DNA of 22,524 nucleotides from Deltaproteobacteria bacterium (GTDB taxonomy: Bacteria > Desulfobacterota > Desulfobacteria > Desulfobacterales > Desulfatirhabdiaceae), in contig JAJYBO010000015.1 in assembly GCA_021778975.1 (NCBI GenBank), positions 1-22,524 of the forward strand, read 5' to 3'. The translations under genes were made by a program, and so were the position numbers. This document shows positions 1 to 8,639 of the stretch, one piece after another (the first letter of the stretch is position 1; every line of letters begins with the position of its first letter). The notes beneath the pieces were generated by a model. The model was given only the letters and a program-made list of their open reading frames with translations, made no database searches and was not told where the DNA came from.

Positions 1-1
1 T

Positions 2-409
2 CATGAACTTTGTCAGATGGGGCTGGCCGACCGGTTCATATTTACCGGCTATGTGGATGACGATACGCTGGCCTGTCTTTACAGCGGGGCGTCCATGCTG
101 GTATATCCGAGTCTTTACGAAGGATTCGGGCTGCCGATCCTCGAAGCCATGGCCTGCGATTGCCCGGTGGTTTGCTCCAATGCGGCCAGTATGCCCGAAG
201 TGGCTGGAGACGCGGCATGGCTCATCGCGCCGGACAATCCCGCAGACATCGCGGCGGCAATTGACAAACTTGCCGGTGATGCTAAAATCCGACAATCTCT
301 CGTTCAGAAAGGAAGACGCCGGGTGAAGGATTTTTCCTGGCAAAAAACCGCTGCCGAAACGCTCGACGTCTTCAAGGCAGTCATTCATCAGCACCGTAAC
401 CACGCATGA
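2..409 (+). CDS. Glycosyltransferase family 4 (GT-B), C-terminal part, cut by window start
   Basis: The reading frame is open from the left edge, so only the last ~135 residues are visible. They form the C-terminal nucleotide-sugar-binding Rossmann half of a GT-B retaining glycosyltransferase. The hallmark E-x7-E motif is present (EGFGLPILEAMA, around nt 120-155), preceded by FTGYVDD and LVYPSLYEGF and followed by the usual PVVCSNAASMPEVAGDAA segment that lines the donor site. Such enzymes transfer a sugar from a nucleotide donor during polysaccharide or lipopolysaccharide assembly at the cytoplasmic face of the membrane. Acceptor and sugar cannot be inferred. The GT2 enzyme just downstream supports membership of a surface-polysaccharide cluster lying mostly left of the window. 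Confidence 0.9.
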   Translation, partial: HELCQMGLADRFIFTGYVDDDTLACLYSGASMLVYPSLYEGFGLPILEAMACDCPVVCSNAASMPEVAGDAAWLIAPDNPADIAAAIDKLAGDAKIRQSLVQKGRRRVKDFSWQKTAAETLDVFKAVIHQHRNHA

Positions 410-452
410 TTTCGCTGCATTGTCGGCTGTAACCACAAACTTGTCTCCTCCC

Positions 453-1352
453 ATGTCAACGATATCCGTCATAATCCCCTCGTTCAATCAGGGCCGTTAT
501 ATCGAACGCACCATTGTTAGCGTGTTATCCCAGCAAGATGTTACTCTGGAACTGGTGGTGGTGGATGGCGGCAGTTCGGATGAAACACTCGATATTTTAA
601 CCCGGTATGAGAGCGGGCTTCGGTGGATATCGGAAAAAGACAGCGGCCAGGCGGATGCGGTCAATAAAGGGATATTATCCAGTCATGGAGATATCATCGG
701 CTGGCTGAATTCCGACGATATCTATTGCCCGGATGCGCTTTCCCGCGTTTGCGGTTTTTTTGAACGGCACGCCGATGTAGATGTTCTGTACGGCGATGCC
801 TGGATTATGGATGCCGACGATCATATTACCGGAAAATATGCCACAGAAGCGTGGGATGTCGGCAGGCTTTGCGACATCTGCTATTTGTGCCAGCCGGCGG
901 TTTTTTTCAGGCGTAGCGCCATTGAAAGATATGGACTTCTGGACGAAAAGCTGATTTACTGCATGGATTATGAATTCTGGCTGCGTCTGGCGCTGGCGGG
1001 ATGCCGGTTTGCTTGTCTGCCACAGGTTCTGGCCGGTTCGCGAACGCATCCGGAGACCAAGACGGTAGCCCGGCGGATAGCGGCGCACCAGGAAATGCTG
1101 ACCATGCTGAAACAGAAACTGGGGCGGGCGCCGGATCGTTGGGTGGCGGGGTACGCCCGTGTGATGGCCGAAGAAAAAGGTCTGGGGCCTGACCACAATC
1201 CGCTGGGATTTGTCGGAATGGTGCTGTTCGTTTCCGTAAAAACCGCGATGCGTTTCAACCGGGCGGTATCCTGGGGACTTGTTCGGATCACCGTCCGCTG
1301 GCTCATGACCGGTATGCGGCTGATGTATTATAACGGAACGGCGCGAAAATGA
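453..1352 (+). CDS. Glycosyltransferase family 2
   Basis: A 299-residue GT-A fold glycosyltransferase. The N-terminus (MSTISVIIPSFNQ) is the standard first beta strand and nucleotide-binding loop of GT2 enzymes. VVVDGGSSDET follows at about residue 36, the metal-binding DxD-type motif is WLNSDD at about residue 84, and an acceptor-side region lies around YCMDYEFWLRLA at about 168. The C-terminal ~60 residues are basic and amphipathic and may touch the membrane. I chose ATG 453 because the conserved strand begins directly after it. An in-frame TTG at 420 would add 11 residues, and neither site has a clear Shine-Dalgarno. It probably adds a sugar to a surface glycan together with the upstream GT4 enzyme; the substrate is unknown. 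Confidence 0.85.
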   Translation: MSTISVIIPSFNQGRYIERTIVSVLSQQDVTLELVVVDGGSSDETLDILTRYESGLRWISEKDSGQADAVNKGILSSHGDIIGWLNSDDIYCPDALSRVCGFFERHADVDVLYGDAWIMDADDHITGKYATEAWDVGRLCDICYLCQPAVFFRRSAIERYGLLDEKLIYCMDYEFWLRLALAGCRFACLPQVLAGSRTHPETKTVARRIAAHQEMLTMLKQKLGRAPDRWVAGYARVMAEEKGLGPDHNPLGFVGMVLFVSVKTAMRFNRAVSWGLVRITVRWLMTGMRLMYYNGTARK

Positions 1353-1396
1353 CGCTGTCGCCGCGATATATTCGAGTACAGAGAGAGTGACGGTCC

Positions 1397-3073
1397 ATGT
1401 TACTGGGCGAAATTTTGGTGGAATCGTATGGGGTGACGCCGGTTGATGTCGAAAAGGCGTTGAAGTTTCAGGAAAAATATGGCGGACTCATCGGCTCTAT
1501 TCTGGTGAATATGGGGATTGTCAGCGAGGAAACCCTGGTGTCCGCGCTGTCCGTTCAGTTGAATATCGGGCTGTTTCCGAATATTGACCGCAACCGCATT
1601 GATTTTCAGCCGTCCGGCCTCATTGAGAAGCTGAATTATTCTTTTCTGGTTCAGCGCAACTGGTTGCCTCTGTACCGCTCCGGCGGCGTCATTACGGTCG
1701 CTGTGGTCAACCCCCTGAACTACGAAGTTGTTCAGTATCTGAGGGATATCGGAGTTTCATGGCAGCCGGTTCTGGTGACGGAATCTCAGTTCCGGGAGCT
1801 TCAGGGCGAGTATGACGCGTTGCGGCAGATGGACGATATGGCGTCTCTGGAACTCTCCGATTTCATGGACGCAGAGGTAGATAAGTTGCGAGAATTGGCT
1901 TCCGAGGCGCCCATCGTCAACTTGGTGAATACGCTGATATCCCGCGCCGTCACGCGGGGGGCGTCCGATCTGCATTTCGAGCCTTTCAAAAACATGTACC
2001 GGGTACGGTTCCGGATTGACGGCATGTTGCACGATATTGATTTTCTGCCGCTCAACATGCAGCTTCCCATCGCATCCCGCATCAAGATTCTGTCGGGCAT
2101 GGATATCGCCGAACGCCGGAAACCGCAGGATGGGCAGATATCCATGAAGGTTTCCTCAAAGGAAATTGACATCCGTGTCTCGACCCTGCCGCTGGCGGAA
2201 GGGGAAAGCCTCGTTCTGCGGTTTCTGGTCAAGGAATCCATCAGCTACAATCTCGACTACCTGGGCATCGAGGACGATTTGAACGGGATGCTCCAGCAGG
2301 ACATCCTCAAAACCGCGGGTGTCATCCTCCTGACCGGGCCGACGGGCAGCGGCAAAACGACCACGCTCTACTCCTGCCTGAACAGCATCAACAGCGAGGA
2401 TAAAAAGATCATCACCATCGAAGATCCGGTGGAATACCGGCTCAACGGTATCAACCAGATTCAGGTACAGCACGATATTGGCTACGATTTTCTGACCGCG
2501 CTGCGGAGTATTTTGCGCCAGGATCCGGATGTCATCATGATCGGTGAAATCCGCGATTCCGAAACCGCGCGGGTGGCCATGCAGTCCTCTTTGACCGGGC
2601 ATCTGGTGTTCAGCACGCTGCATACCAACGACGCGCCCACGGCCTACACCCGTCTGATTGACCTGGGGCTTCAGGAGTACCTGATCAATTCTTCCATGAT
2701 ATCCGTTATCGCCCAGCGCCTGGTCCGAAAGCTTTGTACGGATTGCGCCGTTCCCCTGGAGGCGGACAGCTCGGTGATTGGAACCTTTGCGTTGGATGCG
2801 CTGGCGGAGAAATATCATGTTGACAATATCCGGATCAAAACCGCGGCCGGGTGCCCGGCCTGCAACCACACCGGTTACAGGGGTCGGGTGGGGATTATGG
2901 AATATTTGCGGTGTACCCCGGAAATCAAGATGCTTCAGAAAAATTCCGCTTTTCCTATGGAGGCGAAGCGGTACATGTCCGAAACCGGTATTCGTGATCT
3001 GTCGGAAGACGGATTTCTGAAATGTATCAAAGGGGTTACAACGATAGATGAAGTCCTCAGAGTGGCGGGCTGA
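1397..3073 (+). CDS. gspE: Type II secretion ATPase GspE
   Basis: A 558-residue secretion ATPase that powers pseudopilus assembly from the cytoplasmic side of the inner membrane. Domains in order: an N-terminal MshE/GspE-N domain (about residues 1-140), the N2 PAS-like domain (about 160-290) and the RecA-like C-terminal ATPase. Walker A is GPTGSGKT at 314-321, the Asp box IEDPVE at 341-346, Walker B DPDVIMIGEIRD at 376-387, and the His box (TLHTND) follows at about 407. A tetracysteine zinc motif (CTDC near 440, CPAC near 480) is typical of GspE. All catalytic motifs look intact. PilB of type IV pili is the main alternative, but the following H-I-J-K-L-M-C gene order favours type II secretion. 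It starts the operon and overlaps gspF by 1 nt (TGATG). Confidence 0.93.
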   Translation: MLLGEILVESYGVTPVDVEKALKFQEKYGGLIGSILVNMGIVSEETLVSALSVQLNIGLFPNIDRNRIDFQPSGLIEKLNYSFLVQRNWLPLYRSGGVITVAVVNPLNYEVVQYLRDIGVSWQPVLVTESQFRELQGEYDALRQMDDMASLELSDFMDAEVDKLRELASEAPIVNLVNTLISRAVTRGASDLHFEPFKNMYRVRFRIDGMLHDIDFLPLNMQLPIASRIKILSGMDIAERRKPQDGQISMKVSSKEIDIRVSTLPLAEGESLVLRFLVKESISYNLDYLGIEDDLNGMLQQDILKTAGVILLTGPTGSGKTTTLYSCLNSINSEDKKIITIEDPVEYRLNGINQIQVQHDIGYDFLTALRSILRQDPDVIMIGEIRDSETARVAMQSSLTGHLVFSTLHTNDAPTAYTRLIDLGLQEYLINSSMISVIAQRLVRKLCTDCAVPLEADSSVIGTFALDALAEKYHVDNIRIKTAAGCPACNHTGYRGRVGIMEYLRCTPEIKMLQKNSAFPMEAKRYMSETGIRDLSEDGFLKCIKGVTTIDEVLRVAG

Positions 3074-4290
3074 TGCAGCAGTACAATTACACGGCATATG
3101 ATACGTCCGGGGTTCGGCGTCAGGGAGAAGTCTCAGCGGTCAACCTTGAATCCGCACAGGCGAAGGTCAAGGAGTTGGGACTGGTGCCGGTCCGGCTCGA
3201 GGTGCTGTCCGCGCTGCAAAACCAGATGTCGGTTCAGTTTCAGATATTGCAGCGGATCAAACCGGGGCTGTCGGATGTTGAATTTTTTTCCTCTCAGATG
3301 TCGCTGCTGCTGAAAAACGGCATCCGGGTGGACAAGGCGCTGGGCACCACCATCAAGACGATTCGCAATCTGAAATTGAAACGGGCGGCAACACAGATTC
3401 ACAACGAGATTCGTTCCGGGCTGGCGCTTTCCCGCTCTCTCGAGAAATTTCCGGATATTTTCGACCCGATGTATGTCAGTATCGCCTCTATCGGCGAGGC
3501 GACCGGAAAGCTGGCCGATGCCTTCGGGCAGATTGCCCTGAGCCTTGGGTTCCGTAAAAGCGTTCTGTCCAAAACCCGTCAGGCGCTGATTTACCCGGCG
3601 GTGATATTTTCGGTGTGCGTGCTGTCCATCGTGTTCATTTTCAACTTTGTCGTCCCCAAGTTCGAAGTGCTGTTCGCCGGGATGAAAAAACTGCCCGTTT
3701 ATACTGAAATTCTTCTCACGGTCAGCCGGCATTTTACGCGCTATCAGTGGTGGATACTGCTGCTGGTGGTAGGGATCCCCCTGTGGCTCCGGCAGATGAA
3801 GCGGATTCATCTGATACGGGTCGCTCTGGATATGCTGCTGATCAAGATTCCGGTGTTGCGGTATCTGTCTTATTCTTTAGAGAATCTCCGGTTTGTCTCC
3901 TCGATGGCGATTCTGTTAAAAAGCGGCGTTCTACTGGTGGACGCCCTCAATTACGCCATTCGTTCGGTTGGGAACTACCGGCTTCAGAAACAACTGCTAT
4001 CCGCCAGAGACGACGTTCGCCAGGGCCGGAAACTGAGCGAATCGCTGGCTAAAACCGGTTTTTTGCCGGATATTTATATCGGCGTCATCGAAGTTGGCGA
4101 ACAGACGGGAAACCTGACGGAAATTTTCAGTGATATGGAAGACCGATTCAAGGAGAATTACGAACAGCGGCTCAATGGCATGATTACCCTCCTTGAGCCG
4201 ATCATGATACTGGTCATGGGGCTGATTGTCGGCTCGGTAGTGGTGGTCATGCTGCTCAGTATCGTATCGGTCAATGACATCAACTTCTGA
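3073..4290 (+). CDS. gspF: Type II secretion inner-membrane platform protein GspF
   Basis: A 405-residue polytopic platform protein that couples GspE to pseudopilin assembly in the inner membrane. The start MQQYNYTAYDTSGVRRQGEV is the standard GspF/PilC opening. Two copies of the T2SSF domain are visible: the first around residues 70-190 (FFSSQMSLLLKNGI, IASIGEATGKL) and the second around 270-395 (FVSSMAILLKSGV, VIEVGEQTGNL). The three expected hydrophobic segments lie near residues 172-195, 220-240 and 375-398, the last containing PIMILVMGLIVGSVVVVML. Length matches the family. It is translationally coupled to gspE by a 1-nt stop/start overlap. Confidence 0.93.
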   Translation: MQQYNYTAYDTSGVRRQGEVSAVNLESAQAKVKELGLVPVRLEVLSALQNQMSVQFQILQRIKPGLSDVEFFSSQMSLLLKNGIRVDKALGTTIKTIRNLKLKRAATQIHNEIRSGLALSRSLEKFPDIFDPMYVSIASIGEATGKLADAFGQIALSLGFRKSVLSKTRQALIYPAVIFSVCVLSIVFIFNFVVPKFEVLFAGMKKLPVYTEILLTVSRHFTRYQWWILLLVVGIPLWLRQMKRIHLIRVALDMLLIKIPVLRYLSYSLENLRFVSSMAILLKSGVLLVDALNYAIRSVGNYRLQKQLLSARDDVRQGRKLSESLAKTGFLPDIYIGVIEVGEQTGNLTEIFSDMEDRFKENYEQRLNGMITLLEPIMILVMGLIVGSVVVVMLLSIVSVNDINF

Positions 4291-4323
4291 CGATGCGCCG
4301 CTTATTGCAGAGAATTCAACAGG

Positions 4324-4728
4324 ATGCGGACTGCCATGACGCAGTGTAAGGATGCCGGTTTTACGCTGATCGAACTGATGGTGGTGATGGCCATTGCCGC
4401 GCTCGGCATTGCGCTGGTCACGCCCAACATGATCCGCGCCTATGATAACTTCAAGGTGTCGGTGGAAGAGCGCCGACTGGCGGAATTGTTGGGGGAGGTG
4501 CGGATGAAGGCTTTTCTCCGAAGCACCGCCTACACGGTTCAACTGAAGAACAACGTATTCCGGGTCAAGGACGGAGGAGGCGAGGTCGAGTTTGCCTGTA
4601 TCACGTTTCCGCCTCAGGAATTTACGGTGAACGAACACGGCTTTGCAAACCTGAAGCAGATACAGTACCGGACCATCGGTAATGCCGATGTCAAAACAAT
4701 GGACAATGGCGCGGACGGGGTGTGGTAG
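4324..4728 (+). CDS. gspH: Type II secretion minor pseudopilin GspH (GspH/FimT type)
   Basis: A 134-residue pseudopilin. A short leader ends in Gly and is followed by FTLIELMVVMAIAALGIAL, a type III signal with the prepilin peptidase cleavage site at G|F and the conserved Glu at +5, then a hydrophobic helix. The soluble part (ERRLAELLGEVRMKAFLRS, then YTVQLKNN) resembles the GspH/FimT beta domain. It lacks the GspG pattern with a C-terminal calcium site, so I call it the minor pseudopilin H rather than the major G. The start could also be ATG 4336, which gives a shorter leader (MTQCKDAG). It sits between gspF and gspI in the operon and contributes to the pseudopilus. Confidence 0.8.
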   Translation: MRTAMTQCKDAGFTLIELMVVMAIAALGIALVTPNMIRAYDNFKVSVEERRLAELLGEVRMKAFLRSTAYTVQLKNNVFRVKDGGGEVEFACITFPPQEFTVNEHGFANLKQIQYRTIGNADVKTMDNGADGVW

Positions 4729-4734
4729 GGTGAG

Positions 4735-5226
4735 ATGTCGGGAATTTTAAGAAATTCCAGAGGGTTTACCCTTATTGAGGTCATTATTGCCGCTGTCATT
4801 CTGTTTGCGGCGCTGGTGATTGGTGCGGTGGCGCACAGGGCGTCGGTCCGGGTCATCGAAAAATCGGCGGCGGTGATTGCGGTTTCGGATGCGTTGCCGT
4901 CTGTCGTCGAGGATATCAAAACCGAGCTGCTGAATCGCAAAATCAAAGGGAGCGGGCGCTATGGGCCGGACATAACATATGAATGGTCCGCCGAATCAAC
5001 GAAATCGTCTCCGAATATTCTGAGCGAGTTCAGTGAGACGACGAGTGGTATGGAATACGGTCGTTTTGATGTGGTGATGGATACCGTGACCGTGAAGCTC
5101 ACCCGCACATCTTACGGCAGGGAGCATGTATTTCCCTATGAATATCAGGAACTGGTATGTTTGGAAAATGCCCAGGCAGCGCGTTTGAAAAAAATGCCGC
5201 CCATGATGAACGGGGCTTCACCCTGA
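4735..5226 (+). CDS. gspI: Type II secretion minor pseudopilin GspI
   Basis: A 163-residue minor pseudopilin. The leader MSGILRNSRG precedes FTLIEVIIAAVILFAALVI: prepilin peptidase site G|F, Glu at +5, then the N-terminal hydrophobic helix. The remaining soluble domain (about residues 40-150) is weakly conserved, as usual for this family. Position directly after gspH and before gspJ fits the classical H-I-J-K order, in which I, J and K form the pseudopilus tip complex. The C-terminus is unusual because its last ~23 codons overlap the start of gspJ in another frame (5157-5226). Confidence 0.82.
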   Translation: MSGILRNSRGFTLIEVIIAAVILFAALVIGAVAHRASVRVIEKSAAVIAVSDALPSVVEDIKTELLNRKIKGSGRYGPDITYEWSAESTKSSPNILSEFSETTSGMEYGRFDVVMDTVTVKLTRTSYGREHVFPYEYQELVCLENAQAARLKKMPPMMNGASP

Positions 5227-5888
5227 TTGAGGTTCTGGTCGCGACGGCGATTCTGACCATTATGATCTATCTGGCGTTGACCGCGTATTCGTTTTTCGGC
5301 GAGAGCTGGCGCAAGGGGCGGTTGTCGGACACCCGGTCGCTCGAACTCTATCGAAATCACGTTCTGTGCCGCTCCGCGGTCGAATCCATCTGCGATTACT
5401 ATGTCACGGATCCGACCAATGAATTCAATGGGGTTTACTGGCCATATTTCATTGGAACGGATAATTCCGCCGCTTTTGTTACGCTGTCCTCGGTTTTTGT
5501 CAAAGGGGTTTCCGCGTCGGCCCGGATCCGTATCGTCGAAACCCCGTCTGGCACTCGCAATGTCGTTTATGAAGAAACCCCGCTGCTTCACCAGTATATC
5601 CGTTATGAAGACAGTGTGCCCGAATATGTGCATCAGATCGTGCTGTTCGAGAATGTAAAGGCGTTTCATATCCGGTATTACGGTGCGTGGGAATCCCGTT
5701 TCAACGATGCGACGCAGGACTTTGTGACCGAGTACCGCTGGCTGACGGAATATTACGGAAAAGACCGGAAGGCGACACCGGAAATCATCGAGTTGACGGT
5801 GTCTGACGAGACCGGTGATACGGTTTTGACGTTTCCGGTTAGAGCGTTGAATCCGTTCAAGTCCCGCTTTTTCCTTCGCGAGTTCTGA
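5157..5888 (+). CDS. gspJ: Type II secretion minor pseudopilin GspJ
   Basis: A 243-residue minor pseudopilin. A 20-residue charged leader ends in DERG and is followed by FTLIEVLVATAILTIMIYLAL, with G|F cleavage and Glu at +5. The rest is a soluble domain of the expected GspJ size, containing RYYGAWESRF and the ending ALNPFKSRFFLREF. ATG 5157 is the only usable start before the conserved signal: I find no ATG, GTG or TTG in frame between it and FTLIE. The gene therefore truly overlaps gspI by 70 nt. GspJ joins GspI and GspK at the pseudopilus tip. Confidence 0.82.
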   Translation: MFGKCPGSAFEKNAAHDERGFTLIEVLVATAILTIMIYLALTAYSFFGESWRKGRLSDTRSLELYRNHVLCRSAVESICDYYVTDPTNEFNGVYWPYFIGTDNSAAFVTLSSVFVKGVSASARIRIVETPSGTRNVVYEETPLLHQYIRYEDSVPEYVHQIVLFENVKAFHIRYYGAWESRFNDATQDFVTEYRWLTEYYGKDRKATPEIIELTVSDETGDTVLTFPVRALNPFKSRFFLREF

Positions 5889-5915
5889 AACGTCCTGAAA
5901 GTGAATTTGATAAAA

Positions 5916-6830
5916 ATGGAAGTTTCCTGTAAATCTCTCCCGATGAATCAGAACGGATACGCGCTCCCGATGGTCATGGCCATTTCGATGATTATCATGA
6001 TTATGACTCTCAGCATTGCGTTTTCGATGCGTCACAAGATCGCCGTGATCTCGGAATTGAAAGACCAGAGCCTGGCCCGTCTCAAATCGTATTCGGCCAT
6101 GAACGAAACGATATACAATATTCTGACATCCGATTTTACCCAGACAGGCATCAAAATTTATCTGCCGGATGGCGCATGGAAAAGCTGGAATCTTTACAAT
6201 GAACCGATCGCGCTCGATGACACGACGAATGTCAGACTTCAGGATGTCGCGGGTTTGGTGTCTCCGGTGACGCAGGCCAGCGATTTTGCGAATCTGATAC
6301 ACGGTACTTTCGGAATGACTCCGGACGTCAACTCATTCATTGATAAACTGGCGGACTGGCAGGATACCGACGATCTCAAACACCTGAACGGTGCGGAAGC
6401 GTGGGATTACAAGGCGGCGGGATATCCCTACGTGCCGCGCAACTATTATATTCAAACCCTCGACGAGATGCATCTGATTATGGGGGTGGATAGCTCGATG
6501 CTGGATGCAATCCGAAACGATATCACCTACTGGGGAGCCGATCACATCAATTATCTGACGATGAGCGCCAATATGCTGCATGTGATGCTGGGGGACGACA
6601 GGACCGTTGCCGCGGTGCTGAAAATGCGCAGCGAACATGCGCTGACAGGAAATTATTTTTCGGGGCTGACCGGGATCCCGCGCAGCGATATGGTGATGTT
6701 TGCACCGTCCGCTCTGATACGGATTCGTGTGACGGCGCGGCTGAACAAGGCTGTTGACAGGATCGAAGCCGTGATCGCCAAGCGTGAAACTCAGACCCTG
6801 CCGTATATGGTGCTGGAATGGAATCACTAG
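5916..6830 (+). CDS. gspK: Type II secretion pseudopilus tip protein GspK
   Basis: A pseudopilin of about 304 residues, much longer than its neighbours, as expected for GspK. The prepilin-type signal is QNG|YALPMVMAISMIIMIMTLSI. It lacks Glu at +5 (Met-Val there), and absence of that Glu is a known GspK trait. The large middle domain contains FGMTPDVNSFIDKLADWQD and a later helical repeat (INYLTMSANMLHVML). These resemble the SAM-like helical parts in which GspK packs on GspI/GspJ. The start is uncertain: GTG 5901, ATG 5916 and ATG 5943 are all in frame and none has a strong Shine-Dalgarno. ATG 5943 would give the shortest leader (MNQNG). Confidence 0.78.
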   Translation: MEVSCKSLPMNQNGYALPMVMAISMIIMIMTLSIAFSMRHKIAVISELKDQSLARLKSYSAMNETIYNILTSDFTQTGIKIYLPDGAWKSWNLYNEPIALDDTTNVRLQDVAGLVSPVTQASDFANLIHGTFGMTPDVNSFIDKLADWQDTDDLKHLNGAEAWDYKAAGYPYVPRNYYIQTLDEMHLIMGVDSSMLDAIRNDITYWGADHINYLTMSANMLHVMLGDDRTVAAVLKMRSEHALTGNYFSGLTGIPRSDMVMFAPSALIRIRVTARLNKAVDRIEAVIAKRETQTLPYMVLEWNH

Positions 6831-6840
6831 AGGAACGAAT

Positions 6841-7989
6841 ATGGAGCCGATGAACCTGAGCCGCTATGTGAGCCGATGGCTGGCCCGGCGGATGTTGTAT
6901 GTGGGGGATCAGATTCTGGTCATGGACAGTAAAAAAGGATGCCGGGCCGCATCCGAGAAGGATATCCGGGATGCGCGGGTTGTGGTTCTGGGAAAGATGC
7001 ATTATTTTGAAACCGTGAGGCATTTCCCGTTCAACCGGGCCAGGGAGATCAAATCCGCGATCATGCTGGACAGAAATGCCTGCGCGCCGTTTCCGGTGTT
7101 GCGGTGCTGTATCCGGAAAATTCATCAGACAGGGGACGGCGCTACGGCCAATATCTGGCTGATTTCATCCGATGCCGCTTCGATGATGGAAAAGCAGCTT
7201 GTTTCGCTGGTCATTCCGGAAACGGCGCTGATCTCCCTCCGGGCCTGTCAGGCATCGCAGATTTATCATGTTGATCTGGGGGTGAATTCTTTTCTGGCAT
7301 GGGTCGGGCAAAATGGCGCCGTGCAGAGTATTCGTTCAGGAGGGGGGACGATGGATGTGGATGGGTTTCGCAGGGTCATCGGAAAGGACGCCACCGGCAG
7401 CCCGGTTGTCCAGATTACAGGGATGCAGGATTACGCGGCATTTCTTTCCGATACCATTGCCGGCGTGTCTGCCAATGGACTCTATCCGTTTGTGAATGCC
7501 AATCCATATACAGTGACATTTGATTCCCGCGTATTGAAGCGGGGGGGCTATAGTGCGCTCTCCCTTTTTATGATATATACCGCGGTATCTCTGGCCATAC
7601 CTTACCGCGCCGAAAAACGCCTTCAGAAAGAGGACGCAGTGGTTTCGGCGCAGAGCCTCGAATGGGGCGAAAAACAGCAGCAGATTGATGCGGCGGCCAA
7701 AAAGCAAAAAGCGCTTGCAACCCCGATTGATGCGTATATGTCGAGATATTTGCTCATGACATTTCTTCAGAAAGTATTGCCCGCGGAGGCTCGCATTGTT
7801 CAGATGGCCGTTTCAGGCGCGCGTGTAGAAATTCGTGGGGAAGCACCCAGCGCGACAGCGTTGCTGACCGCGTTATCTCAGGGCGGAGGGGTCCGCAACG
7901 CGCAGTTCATTTCTCCGGTCCGTAAAGAAAGCAAGACGGGGCGGGATGTGTTTGCATTGAGCTTTGAATATGCGCCTCCGAAAAAATAA
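6841..7989 (+). CDS. gspL: Type II secretion assembly protein GspL
   Basis: A 382-residue protein with the bipartite GspL plan. A cytoplasmic actin-like part (about residues 1-230) would bind GspE. A single membrane span follows near residues 236-255 (YSALSLFMIYTAVSLAIPY), then a short coiled coil (about 260-290) and a periplasmic PilN/ferredoxin-like domain to the end (FLQKVLPAEARIVQMAV, then RVEIRGEAPSATALLTALS). The start ATG 6841 is preceded by GAGGA at 6830-6834 and lies 10 nt after the gspK stop. Sequence conservation is low, as is usual for GspL, so the call rests on topology and on position between gspK and gspM. Confidence 0.75.
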   Translation: MEPMNLSRYVSRWLARRMLYVGDQILVMDSKKGCRAASEKDIRDARVVVLGKMHYFETVRHFPFNRAREIKSAIMLDRNACAPFPVLRCCIRKIHQTGDGATANIWLISSDAASMMEKQLVSLVIPETALISLRACQASQIYHVDLGVNSFLAWVGQNGAVQSIRSGGGTMDVDGFRRVIGKDATGSPVVQITGMQDYAAFLSDTIAGVSANGLYPFVNANPYTVTFDSRVLKRGGYSALSLFMIYTAVSLAIPYRAEKRLQKEDAVVSAQSLEWGEKQQQIDAAAKKQKALATPIDAYMSRYLLMTFLQKVLPAEARIVQMAVSGARVEIRGEAPSATALLTALSQGGGVRNAQFISPVRKESKTGRDVFALSFEYAPPKK

Positions 7990-8011
7990 GGAGCGGCCAG
8001 ATGTTCCTGTT

Positions 8012-8047
8012 CTCGTAAAAAGTCGAATTTCGGACGACTTTGTAAAA
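8012..8047. repeat. Short hairpin repeat inside the secretion operon
   Basis: Bases 8019-8025 (AAAGTCG) and 8035-8041 (CGACTTT) form a perfect 7-bp stem around a 9-base loop. The segment 8015-8047 matches 18708-18740 at 30 of 33 positions, which ties it to the larger repeat in front of the histidine kinase. It occupies most of the gspL-gspM gap, the widest gap inside this operon. It is probably a mobile palindromic unit inserted between genes. I see no U-run that would make it a terminator. Confidence 0.7.
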
Positions 8048-8060
8048 TGGAATATGAACG

Positions 8061-8639
8061 ATGACACAATTATCCCTCAAATATAAACTTGCAATTGCCG
8101 GTATCCTTCTGCTGGGGGTGGTGCAGTATGGTGTGTTTCCTCTCTATGACTGGCGAGATGCCATGGTGACGCATATCCAGAAGCTGAATCGCGCCGTGGC
8201 GCGGAAACAGGATCTGTTGGCCCATATCGGCGATATTCGGAATTCCTGGCAGGCGGCTGAAGGAAAACTCAAGGAAGTCGAGAAGTATTATCAGACAGGA
8301 TATGCAGATACACAGGCGCTGCAATTGGGCCTGCAAAAAAAACTCGAAAAGATTTGTGCAGACGCAGGCGCAAAGGTCTTGAATATGGACTGGCTTCCTG
8401 TTTCCAGTGGAGATATCACCCAGGCCCCGCTTAAATTGAGAATGGAGGTGGTTCCAGACAAGCTCTACAAGATACTGTGTGACATCGAAAGCGACCCGTT
8501 ATTTTATACGGTTGATATTCTGCGGATAACGGCCAGACCCACGGCAGAACCCCTGACCGTCGAAATGGATGTTTCCGCATACGGTATCGGAAAACCAAAA
8601 ACATCTTCACCGGTTAAAAAGCCATCCCATGTTCAGTAA
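8061..8639 (+). CDS. gspM: Type II secretion protein GspM (PilO-like)
   Basis: A 192-residue bitopic inner-membrane protein. A short N-terminus is followed by one hydrophobic segment (LAIAGILLLGVVQYGVFPLY, about residues 9-28). Next comes a coiled-coil stretch (about 35-100, rich in K, E, L and Q), then a ferredoxin-like PilO/GspM domain (about 105-180: LKLRMEVVPDKLYKILCDIE). GspM partners GspL in the platform subcomplex, and the gene lies directly after gspL. The last 11 nt overlap the next gene. The ~70-nt gap upstream holds a hairpin repeat. Confidence 0.75.
   Translation: MTQLSLKYKLAIAGILLLGVVQYGVFPLYDWRDAMVTHIQKLNRAVARKQDLLAHIGDIRNSWQAAEGKLKEVEKYYQTGYADTQALQLGLQKKLEKICADAGAKVLNMDWLPVSSGDITQAPLKLRMEVVPDKLYKILCDIESDPLFYTVDILRITARPTAEPLTVEMDVSAYGIGKPKTSSPVKKPSHVQ

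Noticed and set aside
675..1196. Long minus-strand frames inside the GT2, gspE, gspF and hdrA genes
   Set aside because: They have no recognisable motifs or ribosome sites and lie opposite strongly conserved coding sequence; they are antisense shadows caused by codon bias.
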